A stretch of 49,339 nt of DNA, from assembly GCF_010550605.1 (NCBI RefSeq), contig NZ_JAAGNI010000513.1, positions 1 through 49,339 of the forward strand, given 5' to 3'. The notes beneath the pieces were generated by a model, which saw only the letters and a list, made by a program, of their open reading frames with translations, had not been told where the DNA came from and made no database searches. Positions within the stretch are counted from its first letter, which is position 1; the number at the start of each line of letters is the position of its first letter. The DNA comes from Streptomyces sp. SID9727 (GTDB lineage: Bacteria; Actinomycetota; Actinomycetes; Streptomycetales; Streptomycetaceae). Both the position numbers and the translations under genes were made by a program. Shown here piece after piece: positions 42,135 to 49,339 of the stretch.

Positions 42135-44513
42135 ATGAGCGACGCCCCACCGCCGCCCGGCCCGTCCGACCGGGAACTCGACGCGCTGGACGCGCACTGG
42201 CGGGCCGCCAACTACCTGGCCGTCGGGCAGATCTACCTGATGGACAACCCCCTGCTGACCCGGCCGCTCGCCCCGGAGCACATCAAACCCCGGCTGCTCG
42301 GCCACTGGGGCACCTCGCCCGGGCTCAACCTCGTGTACACCCACCTCAACCGCCTCATCAGCGCGCGCGGCACGTCCGCGCTGTGCGTCTGGGGGCCCGG
42401 CCACGGCGGGCCCGCCGTCCTCGCCGGATCCTGGCTGGAAGGCAGCTACTCGGAGGCGTACCCGGATGTCGGCAGGGACGCCGAGGGAATGAGGCGGCTC
42501 TTCAAGCAGTTCTCGTTCCCCGGCGGCGTCCCCAGCCATGTCGCCCCCGAGACCCCCGGCTCCATCCACGAGGGCGGCGAACTCGGCTACTCCCTCGCGC
42601 ACGCCTACGGCGCCGCCCTCGACCACCCCGAGCTCCTCGTCACCTGCGTCATCGGTGACGGCGAGGCGGAGACCGGACCGCTCGCCGGGTCCTGGCACGC
42701 CAACAAGTTCCTGGACCCGGTCCACGACGGGGCCGTCCTGCCGGTGCTCCACCTCAACGGCTACAAGATCGCCAACCCCACGGTCCTCGCCCGCCTCCCG
42801 CAGACCGAGCTCGACGCCCTGCTGCGCGGCTACGGACACGACCCCCTCTACGTGGAGGGCGACGAGCCGCGCGCGGTCCACCGGGCGATGGCCCTCGCCA
42901 TGGACCGCGCCGCCGACCGCATCGCGGAGATCCAGGACGCTGCCCGCTCTGGCGGCGACACCGACCGCCCATGCTGGCCGATGATCGTGCTGCGCACCCC
43001 GAAGGGCTGGACCGGGCCCGCCGAGGTCGACGGGCTGCCCGTCGAAGGCACCTGGCGCGCCCACCAGGTCCCGCTGTCCGGCGTCCGCGACAACCCGGAC
43101 CACCTGCGCCGGCTGGAGGCGTGGATGCGGTCCTACCGGCCGGACGAGCTCTTCGACGCCGAGGGCCGCCCGACCGGACAGGTACTGGCCTGCGTCCCCG
43201 AGGGCGCCGCCCGCCTCGGCGCCACCCCGTACGCCAACGGCGGCCTGCTCCTGCGCGACCTGCCCGTCCCGGACCTCGACGGATACGCCGTCCCCGTGGA
43301 CCGGCCCGGCACCACGCTCCGCGAGCCCACCCGCGTACTGGGCGGCCTCCTCGAAGCGGTGATGGCGGCGACGGCGGACCGCAGGGACTTCCGGCTCGTG
43401 GGACCCGACGAGACGGCCTCCAACCGGCTCGACGCCGTCTACGAGGCCAGCGGCAAGGCGTGGCAGGCCCGCACCCTCCCCACCGACGAGCACCTCGCCC
43501 GGGACGGCCGGGTCATGGAGGTCCTGTCCGAGCACCTGTGCCAGGGCTGGCTGGAGGGCTATCTGCTGACCGGCCGGCACGGGCTGTTCTCCTGCTACGA
43601 GGCGTTCGCGCACATCGTGGACTCGATGGTCAACCAGCACATCAAGTGGCTGCGCACCTCCCGCCGGCTCGCCTGGCGCCGCCCCATCGCCTCGCTGAAC
43701 TACCTGCTCACCTCGCACGTCTGGCGCCAGGACCACAACGGCTTCTCGCACCAGGACCCCGGGTTCGTGGACCACATCCTCAACAAGAGCCCCGAAGTCG
43801 TACGCGTCTACCTGCCGCCCGACGCCAACACCCTGCTCTCCGTGGCCGACCACGCCCTGCGCAGCCGGGACTACGTGAACGTCATCGTGGCCGGCAAGCA
43901 GCCCGGCTTCGACTGGCTCACCCTCGACCAGGCCCGCGTGCACTGCGCGCGCGGCGCGGGCCTCTGGGAGTGGGCGGGCACGGAGGACGGCAGCCGCGAG
44001 CCCGACGTCGTCCTCGCCTGCGCCGGTGACGTGCCTACGCTGGAGACCCTGGCCGCCGCGCAGCTGCTCCGGCGCCATCTGCCGGAACTGGCGGTACGGG
44101 TGGTCAACGTGGTCGACATGGCCCGCCTCATGCCCAACGCGGAGCACCCGCACGGCATGACGGACTCCGAGTACGACGCGCTGTTCACCCGGGGCAAGCC
44201 GGTCATCTTCGCGTACCACGGCTACCCGTGGCTGATCCACCGGCTGGCCTACCGCCGCGCCGGCCACGGCGACCTGCATGTGCGGGGCTACAAGGAGGAG
44301 GGCACGACCACCACGCCCTTCGACATGGTCGTCCGCAACGACCTGGACCGCTACCGGCTGGTCATGGACGTCATCGACCGGGTCCCCGGCCTGGGCGTAC
44401 GCGCCGTGGCGGTGCGTCAGGAGATGGCGGACGCCCGCACCCGCCACCACGCCTGGATCCGCGAACACGGCACCGACCTGCCCGAGGTGGCCGACTGGTC
44501 CTGGGAGGGCTGA
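42135..44513 (+). CDS. xfp: phosphoketolase (xylulose-5-phosphate/fructose-6-phosphate)
   Basis: 792 residues, the family length. The two signatures are EGGELGYSLAHAYGAA (about residue 150) and GDGEAETGPLAGSWHANKFL (thiamine-diphosphate motif). The N-terminal YLAVGQIYLMDNPLL and the GHWGTSPGLN segment are also typical. It splits xylulose 5-phosphate (and often fructose 6-phosphate) into acetyl phosphate and a sugar phosphate. GAGAGGT sits ahead of the ATG. It ends just before a 24-bp perfect terminator. Confidence 0.94.
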   Translation: MSDAPPPPGPSDRELDALDAHWRAANYLAVGQIYLMDNPLLTRPLAPEHIKPRLLGHWGTSPGLNLVYTHLNRLISARGTSALCVWGPGHGGPAVLAGSWLEGSYSEAYPDVGRDAEGMRRLFKQFSFPGGVPSHVAPETPGSIHEGGELGYSLAHAYGAALDHPELLVTCVIGDGEAETGPLAGSWHANKFLDPVHDGAVLPVLHLNGYKIANPTVLARLPQTELDALLRGYGHDPLYVEGDEPRAVHRAMALAMDRAADRIAEIQDAARSGGDTDRPCWPMIVLRTPKGWTGPAEVDGLPVEGTWRAHQVPLSGVRDNPDHLRRLEAWMRSYRPDELFDAEGRPTGQVLACVPEGAARLGATPYANGGLLLRDLPVPDLDGYAVPVDRPGTTLREPTRVLGGLLEAVMAATADRRDFRLVGPDETASNRLDAVYEASGKAWQARTLPTDEHLARDGRVMEVLSEHLCQGWLEGYLLTGRHGLFSCYEAFAHIVDSMVNQHIKWLRTSRRLAWRRPIASLNYLLTSHVWRQDHNGFSHQDPGFVDHILNKSPEVVRVYLPPDANTLLSVADHALRSRDYVNVIVAGKQPGFDWLTLDQARVHCARGAGLWEWAGTEDGSREPDVVLACAGDVPTLETLAAAQLLRRHLPELAVRVVNVVDMARLMPNAEHPHGMTDSEYDALFTRGKPVIFAYHGYPWLIHRLAYRRAGHGDLHVRGYKEEGTTTTPFDMVVRNDLDRYRLVMDVIDRVPGLGVRAVAVRQEMADARTRHHAWIREHGTDLPEVADWSWEG

Positions 44514-44524
44514 CCGCCCCGAAA

Positions 44525-44578
44525 GGCGTACGGCGAGGGCCCGGACGGGAATCTCCGTCCGGGCCCTCGCCGTACGCC
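44525..44578. terminator. bidirectional hairpin terminator (24-bp perfect stem)
   Basis: Bases 44525-44548 and 44555-44578 are exact reverse complements around a GAATCT loop. It separates the convergent phosphoketolase and baeRF-like genes and should stop both. Confidence 0.88.
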
Positions 44579-44586
44579 CCGCGGGA

Positions 44587-45702
44587 TCAGAAGCGCAGTT
44601 CGGCCGCGATCCGGCCGTGCCCCTTGAGCCAGTCGTCCGCGACGAAGAACACCTCCGCGCCGCTGTCCAGCGCGGCTTCCACCAGTTCGTCCACGATGTC
44701 CTCGCGGACGCTCGCGTCGGACGGATCCACCACGTCGTCGGTCACCGGCTTCAGGTGCTCCTGGTCGACCCGTACCGTCTGCTGGAAGTGCTCCTCCACC
44801 GCCACCAGACCGGCGCGGCCCTCGCGCACCGCGGCCCACACCTCGTCGAGCCCGCCGGCGAACGCCTTGCGGCCGCGCGCCGCGTCCAGCCGCCCGTCGA
44901 TCTCCTTCGCGAAGTGTGCGCGCCGGGTGTCCAGGGCCGGACGCAGCTCGGTGAGCAGGTCGCGGGGCGCGTTGTCGGCCGGGGCGCCCTTGGTGACCCG
45001 GCCGACCGCGTCCTTCGCGCTCTCGCCGACCTCGTCGAACAGGGCGAGCGCCGGCGCGATGCCGACCAGGTACAGCGGGCGGGGGTCGGTGGCCAGGACG
45101 GCACGCAGCTTCTCGTCCACGGTGCGCAGGAAGTTGCGGGTGTCCTCGCTGGCGAAGTTGGACGGCGTGTCGCCGGTCCGCTCCATGCGCTGCGGGTTGA
45201 ACTCCTCGCGCGGTGCCGTCAGCGGGAAGCCGCCTGCGTGGGACTCCTGGGCGGACTCGGTGGTGCCGCTGAAGAGGGCGGCGTGGTCGGCGGCCACGGT
45301 GAGCGCCCAGAAGGGGCGCGCCTGCGCCTTCGCGGCGACCAGGTTGCGGGTGAGGTAGCTGTCGCTCAGCACCACCCGTTCGGGCGCGGTACGCGGCAGC
45401 CGCCAGATCTGGTACTCGTCGGCCGTGGCGAGGAGCACGAGCGCGTCCAGGGCCCGGCGCTGGTCGAGTTCGCCGGCCGCCCGGTCGAGCTGCTGCTTGA
45501 TCGCGGCGCACGCCTCCCGGCTGACCTCCGGATCGCTTTCCAGCCGGTTGTGCGCCTCGGACAGCAGGTTGCGCAGCCGGACGGCGTCCTGGGCGTTGTC
45601 CGGGGCGTGCCGGTGGGTCGGCATGGTCAGGGACAGGGCCGGATAGGGCCGGGTCCGGCGGAGCTCCCGCAGCAGGCCGGCGGTCAGGGCGTCCGTGTCC
45701 AT
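44587..45702 (-). CDS. baeRF3-like (archaeo-eukaryotic release-factor-related) protein
   Basis: 371 residues. The N-terminal LTMPTHRHAPDNAQDAVRLR is typical of the baeRF family 3; the middle has an RF1-like core (ALTVAADHAALFSGTTES, RPLYLVGIAPALALF) and the C-terminus has EEHFQQTVRV and SGAEVFFVADDWLKGHGRIA. The family is related to the eRF1 middle and C domains and is thought to act on ribosomes, without proof in bacteria. Older annotation often calls it a chemotaxis protein, which the sequence does not support. It lies convergent with the phosphoketolase gene. Confidence 0.75.
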   Translation of the reverse strand: MDTDALTAGLLRELRRTRPYPALSLTMPTHRHAPDNAQDAVRLRNLLSEAHNRLESDPEVSREACAAIKQQLDRAAGELDQRRALDALVLLATADEYQIWRLPRTAPERVVLSDSYLTRNLVAAKAQARPFWALTVAADHAALFSGTTESAQESHAGGFPLTAPREEFNPQRMERTGDTPSNFASEDTRNFLRTVDEKLRAVLATDPRPLYLVGIAPALALFDEVGESAKDAVGRVTKGAPADNAPRDLLTELRPALDTRRAHFAKEIDGRLDAARGRKAFAGGLDEVWAAVREGRAGLVAVEEHFQQTVRVDQEHLKPVTDDVVDPSDASVREDIVDELVEAALDSGAEVFFVADDWLKGHGRIAAELRF

Positions 45703-45852
45703 CAGTTCCCTCCCGGGGAATTACGCGCACTGCGTGCGGAGCGGGTGAATCAACGAGTCAATTCATACCTTTTGATCCTAATATGAGCGAGTTGGTCATC
45801 CCGGGTGCGGAAAGAGCTTCTTCCCCGTGCCCGCCCAGTGGACGGAGCGTTT
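45703..45852. other. divergent intergenic region between the baeRF3-like and lipoprotein genes
   Basis: 150 bases with an unusual AT-rich core (45751-45785) that includes ATACCT (45765, reading AGGTAT on the minus strand) and TAATAT (45779). These are plausible -10 elements for the two directions. The AGGTAT box is close to the sigma-B -10 but no correctly spaced GNNT was found. Confidence 0.35.
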
Positions 45853-46419
45853 GTGAACCGGACCGGCCCCGCGCGGCGCCCCTCCCCAGGCCGCGTCATC
45901 CGCGGCCTGACCCCTGCCGCACTCGTCGCGGCACTCGTCGCCGGAGCGGCCGCGTGCGGCGACTCCGACACCTCGTCGGCGGGTACGGCCAGCAGCACCC
46001 GCACGATCTCCGCCGAACCCACGGCGAGCCCGGGCCCGACCCGTAGCGGGCGCACCCAGGACGAGTTCGCCGCCTCCGTGTCCGCCGACGCCGAGCGCAC
46101 CCGGCAGAAGGCGGTGGCGACCCTCAAGGGCGTCGACGGCAAGGGCAACGCGATGGACGACGTCTCCGTCAGCGGCACCCCGGTGGCGCCCGGGGAGCAG
46201 TTCCGCAGTGCCCTGGTGCGGGTGACCAACCGGAGCGGCGAGGAGGCGTTCTTCGCCGTGCGCGTCGAGTTCGTCGACACGTCGGGCAAGGTGCTGGACT
46301 CCGTGGTGCTCGGCTTCCCGGACGCGCCGACGGACCGGACCGTCAGCCGGCACGCCGACAGCCGCAAGGCCGCCGGCGTCAAGTCGGTGCCCCGGATCGC
46401 CCAGGCGCAACGGAGCTGA
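45853..46419 (+). CDS. secreted or lipid-anchored hypothetical protein
   Basis: 188 residues. A basic N-terminus leads into a hydrophobic signal (LTPAALVAALVAGAAACGDS), with Cys in a weak lipobox AAAC. A Ser/Thr linker follows, then a beta-rich domain (VSGTPVAPGEQFRSALVRVT, AFFAVRVEFVDTSGKVL) resembling the FxLYD/DUF4352-like immunoglobulin folds of exported proteins. The function is unknown. GTG 45853 has GGAG ahead; a longer start at 45805 is in frame but lacks one and would bury the signal. Confidence 0.7.
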   Translation: MNRTGPARRPSPGRVIRGLTPAALVAALVAGAAACGDSDTSSAGTASSTRTISAEPTASPGPTRSGRTQDEFAASVSADAERTRQKAVATLKGVDGKGNAMDDVSVSGTPVAPGEQFRSALVRVTNRSGEEAFFAVRVEFVDTSGKVLDSVVLGFPDAPTDRTVSRHADSRKAAGVKSVPRIAQAQRS

Positions 46420-46452
46420 CGGCCGACGGCCCGGGTCAGGGGCGCGGGACCG

Positions 46453-47271
46453 TCACCAGATGGCCTCCACCCACTCGGGGTGGTCCACGAACGGGTTCCG
46501 GTTGTGCTGGTAGTCCTCGTATATGACGTCGTTGCGCCGCTTCTCGAAGGAGTCCGGCGGGTCCTGCTCGCTCCATGCCTTCAGTACGGAGAGCCGGCCG
46601 ATGTGCGGTGAGGAACCGTTGGACACGCTGTTGTTGGGCTCCAGGTCGGGGAACGCGTCGTCGCCCTCGTAGCGCACGGCCATGTAGAGGATCATCCGGG
46701 CCACGTCGCCCTTGACGGCGTCGCGCGGTTCGAAGGAGTCGGCGTCGGTGTAGTTGCCCGGGGCGTCGCCCAGTTCGGTACCGCCGTTGTCGAAGTCCTT
46801 GTTGCCGCGCGTGGAGTTGACCTGGACGTCGGACGGGCGCAGATGGTGGATGTCGGTGCCGGGGCCGGTGGCCGTGCCGAAGTCGCCGTGGGACTTGGCC
46901 CAGACGTGCTCGCGGTTCCACTGGCCGGGGTTGCCGCCGTTGTCGCTCTTGGGCTCGGAGCGGCCGGTGTACAGCTCGATGACGTTCGAGGGGTTGGCGG
47001 GATCCTCGTCGGTGTCCTTCAGGGCGTCCCAGACCTGGCTGTAGGTGAGCTTGCTCTGGTCGCTGATGATCGTGTGCAGGGCGCTCTTCAGTGCGGCGCC
47101 GGTCTTGCCGGCCGCGTCCTCGTAGTAGGTGTCGTCCAGCGCGCCGAGCGGGGAGGCGGCGGTGGGCGGTGGCGTCGGGGCGGGCGCGGCGGCTGCCGTG
47201 CCGGTGAACACCGCGAGGGCGGCGAGCGCGGCGGGCAGTGCGCGGCGCGCGGGAAGGTGACGACGGGACAT
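46453..47271 (-). CDS. secreted endonuclease I family nuclease
   Basis: 272 residues. A signal peptide (RRALPAALAALAVFTGTAAA, cleavage near AAA-AP) precedes the nuclease domain. Catalytic and structural motifs of the EndA/NucM family are present: QWNREHVWAKSHG, DIHHLRPSDVQVNSTRGN and the FEPRDAVKGDVARMILYMAV helix. It should degrade DNA, and perhaps RNA, outside the cell. The start at 47271 keeps the signal directly at the N-terminus. Confidence 0.92.
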   Translation of the reverse strand: MSRRHLPARRALPAALAALAVFTGTAAAAPAPTPPPTAASPLGALDDTYYEDAAGKTGAALKSALHTIISDQSKLTYSQVWDALKDTDEDPANPSNVIELYTGRSEPKSDNGGNPGQWNREHVWAKSHGDFGTATGPGTDIHHLRPSDVQVNSTRGNKDFDNGGTELGDAPGNYTDADSFEPRDAVKGDVARMILYMAVRYEGDDAFPDLEPNNSVSNGSSPHIGRLSVLKAWSEQDPPDSFEKRRNDVIYEDYQHNRNPFVDHPEWVEAIW

Positions 47272-47519
47272 GTGGGGTGTCCTCTCCGGGAATACGCGCA
47301 CCGCGGCGCCGTCACGGGGTGGGGGGCGGCTCCGCGGTGGTCGTGTCCGCTATGTGTACGCGGGAGCGTCCCATGCGGACCGTTACGATGTGTGAACCCC
47401 GCGTATCTATCATGTGCAGGTCAAGTGAGGGCCCGGAGCCCGTTCCGGAATCCCGTCCCGGTCTCGGATGCGGGAGCACCGGCGGCGGGCGAGAATGACG
47501 GGAAGGACAAGGAGGCGGC

Positions 47520-47720
47520 ATGAGCGACGAGCCCGATTCCGTATCCAGCACCCGGAGCCTCACTCCGGACGACCTCTTGCACACCGGCGCCACCGACAAT
47601 CCGTCCGCCGAGGACCTGGTGCTCGCGTCCGGGCGGGACCTGACCCCGGCGAACTTGGAGTGGGCGGAACGCACCCTGGCCAGGGAGGGCCGGGCGGCCA
47701 TCGACAAGCGACTGCCGTAG
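47520..47720 (+). CDS. hypothetical small protein
   Basis: 66 residues, acidic and Ser/Thr-rich at the start, with LTPDDLLHTGATDNPSAEDL followed by an amphipathic helix (LEWAERTLAREGRAAIDKRL). A good ribosome-binding site (AAGGAGG) precedes the ATG. I recognise no family, but the signals and codon bias support a real gene. The 248 bases upstream hold a mildly AT-rich stretch (TATCTATCATG near 47402) that may be its promoter. Confidence 0.72.
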   Translation: MSDEPDSVSSTRSLTPDDLLHTGATDNPSAEDLVLASGRDLTPANLEWAERTLAREGRAAIDKRLP

Positions 47721-47804
47721 ACAGCGGTACGGCGCGGCGGTCACGGCCGTCGCGCCCTCGGCAGGTGCGGGCGCCGGGCGCCGCTCGGTTAGCCTGAACG
47801 CACC

Positions 47805-48947
47805 ATGAACCGTTTGACGACGTCAGAGGCGGATTACGACCTCGCCCGCTTCCCCGAGGACCCCCGCGACCCGTTCCGTGCCTGGGACGCGGCCGACGCC
47901 TACCTCCTCCAGCACCTGGAGGAGGCGGTCGACGTCCCGGGGAACGTCGTCGTCATCGGCGACCGCTGGGGCGCCCTGAGCACGGCCCTGGCCGCGCACC
48001 GCCCCGTACAGATCAGCGACTCCTACCTCGGGCAGCGGGCGACCGCGGCGAACCTGGAACGGAACGGGCTGCCCGCCGACGCGGTGCGCCTGCTCTCCCC
48101 GCGCGACACCCCCCCGGACCGCGTGGACGTGCTCCTCGTCCGCGTCCCGAAGAGCCTCGCGTTCCTGGAGGACCAGCTCCACCGCATCGCGCCCGCCGTG
48201 CACGCCGGCACCGTCGTCGTCGGCACCGGCATGGTCAAGGAGATCCACACCTCCACGCTCAACCTGTTCGAACGCGTCATCGGCCCGACCCGCACCTCCC
48301 TCGCGGTCCGCAAGGCCCGGCTCATCCACTGCACCCCGGACCCCGCCCTGCCCCGCACCCCCAGCCCCTGGCCGCTGCGCTACGAGCTGCCCCCGGACGC
48401 CGGGGCGGCCGCCGGGCGCACCGTCACCAACCACGCCGGCATCTTCTGCGCCGACCGGCTCGACATCGGCACCCGCTTCTTCCTCAAGCACCTGCCGGAC
48501 CGCACGGGCCCCGACCGCGTCGTGGACCTCGGCTGCGGCAACGGCGTCGTCGGCCTCGCCGCCGCCCTCGCCAACCCCGACGCCACCCTCACCTTCATCG
48601 ACGAGTCCCACCAGGCCGTGGCATCGGCCGAGGCGACCTTCCGTGCCAACACCGGGCCGGACGCCCGGGCCCGCTTCGTCGTCGGGGACGGTCTGGCCGG
48701 TGCCGAGCCCGGGAGCGCGGACCTCGTCCTCAACAACCCGCCGTTCCACTCCCACCAGGCAACCACCGACGCGACCGCCCGCAGCATGTTCCGCGGAGCC
48801 AGGCATGCCCTGCGCCCGGGCGGCGAGCTCTGGGTGGTCGCCAACCGCCATCTGGGCCACCACGCCACCCTGCGCCGCGTGTTCGGCAACTGCGAGACGG
48901 TGGCCGGCGACCCGAAGTTCGTGGTGCTGCGCGCGGTCAGGCGCTGA
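47805..48947 (+). CDS. RlmG/RsmC-like class I SAM-dependent methyltransferase
   Basis: 380 residues. The N-terminal half is a degenerate methyltransferase-like domain, and the C-terminal half is active-looking: VVDLGCGNGVVGLAAALANP (SAM motif, about residue 240) and VLNNPPFHSHQ (catalytic NPPF of N2-guanine methyltransferases). This two-domain layout is that of RlmG and RsmC, which methylate guanine in rRNA. A TAGCCT box lies 9 bases ahead of the ATG, so the mRNA may be nearly leaderless. Its end overlaps the convergent gene by 11 bases. Confidence 0.85.
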   Translation: MNRLTTSEADYDLARFPEDPRDPFRAWDAADAYLLQHLEEAVDVPGNVVVIGDRWGALSTALAAHRPVQISDSYLGQRATAANLERNGLPADAVRLLSPRDTPPDRVDVLLVRVPKSLAFLEDQLHRIAPAVHAGTVVVGTGMVKEIHTSTLNLFERVIGPTRTSLAVRKARLIHCTPDPALPRTPSPWPLRYELPPDAGAAAGRTVTNHAGIFCADRLDIGTRFFLKHLPDRTGPDRVVDLGCGNGVVGLAAALANPDATLTFIDESHQAVASAEATFRANTGPDARARFVVGDGLAGAEPGSADLVLNNPPFHSHQATTDATARSMFRGARHALRPGGELWVVANRHLGHHATLRRVFGNCETVAGDPKFVVLRAVRR

Positions 48948-49339
48948 GCGCCGCCCACTCCGGCAGCGGTTCGCGTGCCGCGTGCCAGGCCGGGGGGAGG
49001 GCGGCGACACCGGTACGGGCGGCGATCACGCCTCCCGCGACGGCGCAGGTGGTGTCGATGTCACCGCGTCCCGCGACCGTGCACCACAGGCCCTCCTCCA
49101 GGTCGTCCAGGTGGCCCGCCGCACACCACAGCGCGAACGGGACGGTGTCGGGCCCGGACATCCGGTAGCCGGATCCCAGGACCTCCGCGGCATGGCGGAC
49201 CGAGGTGTGGGCGGGCATCCGGGCCGCGATCCGGACGCCCGAGCGCACCTCGCTGTCCGGGAGGTGCGCGGCGACCTCCTGGAGGAACGCCCCGCGCCCG
49301 GGCGCCGGGCCGCCCCGGCCGCGCGTGGCCAGCGCCGCG
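48937..49339 (-). CDS. ADP-ribosylglycohydrolase family protein, C-terminal part
   Basis: The frame is open to the window edge; about 133 residues of the C-terminus are present. VLGSGYRMSGPDTVPFALWC and VAGRGDIDTTCAVAGGVIAA are typical of the family, with GDIDT giving the metal-binding Asp pair. These enzymes remove ADP-ribose from proteins or other targets; some bacterial members are paralogues with other roles. A GTG at 49248 is internal, not a true start. Confidence 0.85.
   Translation of the reverse strand, partial: AALATRGRGGPAPGRGAFLQEVAAHLPDSEVRSGVRIAARMPAHTSVRHAAEVLGSGYRMSGPDTVPFALWCAAGHLDDLEEGLWCTVAGRGDIDTTCAVAGGVIAARTGVAALPPAWHAAREPLPEWAALSA

Noticed and set aside
44587..45702. Annotation as a chemotaxis protein
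   Set aside because: No chemotaxis domain is visible; the motifs fit the baeRF3 release-factor-like family.
47380..47402. PHO-box-like GTTCACAC upstream of the secreted nuclease (minus strand)
   Set aside because: Only one 11-base unit fits; the expected second direct repeat is too degraded to claim PhoP control.

Overview
The window is high-GC actinobacterial chromosome and is almost certainly from a Streptomyces. Codons are GC-biased at position 3, GTG and TTG starts and 4-base stop/start overlaps (ATGA, GTGA) are frequent, and the families present fit the genus: monomeric isocitrate dehydrogenase, DUF6325/SHOCT pair, DUF6479, PP2C-type phosphatase, RsbW-like kinase and phosphoketolase. 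I saw no mobile element, CRISPR array, tRNA or rRNA. It reads as chromosomal core or core-flanking DNA apart from the left edge.

Layout. 1-2044: right end of a tightly overlapped biosynthetic operon (acyl-CoA oxidase C-terminus, 51-residue membrane peptide, acyl carrier protein, ketosynthase). 2083-5227: cobalamin riboswitch followed by a corrinoid ABC importer (BtuF, BtuC, BtuD). 5314-7323: PRC-barrel/DUF2382 stress protein, and divergently CbiZ for cobinamide salvage. 7374-14238: oxidoreductases (6-phosphogluconate dehydrogenase-like, two medium-chain dehydrogenases, an SDR), a GNAT, a membrane PP2C phosphatase, and a TetR regulator with a strong inverted repeat at its promoter. 14350-18531: NUDIX hydrolase, DUF1697, a HTH-TOBE molybdate-binding protein, a DHA2-type MFS exporter and a glutathionyl-hydroquinone-reductase-like enzyme. 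18633-24628: energy metabolism (isocitrate dehydrogenase behind a TamR-like palindrome, an orphan cytochrome oxidase subunit I with a small partner, NDH-2). 24653-29720: methylmalonyl-CoA mutase MutA-MutB and its G-protein MeaB. 29915-35989: small stress-type and hypothetical genes. 36084-39757: a three-gene molybdenum hydroxylase of the PaoABC/YagTSR type. 39953-45702: RsbW-like kinase, succinate-semialdehyde dehydrogenase-like enzyme, phosphoketolase and a baeRF3-like protein. 45853-49339: lipoprotein, secreted endonuclease I, small hypothetical, RlmG/RsmC-like methyltransferase and a partial ADP-ribosylglycohydrolase.

Three themes tie the genes together. First, corrinoids: riboswitch-controlled import and CbiZ salvage lie about 20 kb from the B12-dependent mutase. 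Second, general stress: three sites match the S. coelicolor sigma-B consensus (GNNT-N14-16-GGGTAY), in front of a pair of tandem paralogues, a DUF6479 membrane protein and the aldehyde dehydrogenase/phosphoketolase pair, with an anti-sigma-like kinase close by. Third, start-site architecture: five genes carry a -10-like hexamer exactly 7 bases before an ATG with no Shine-Dalgarno, which predicts leaderless mRNAs. No single locus is clearly a wholly new system. The most open items are the left-edge ACP/ketosynthase operon, the tandem paralogue pair with its sigma-B-like promoter, and the orphan oxidase/NDH-2 block.
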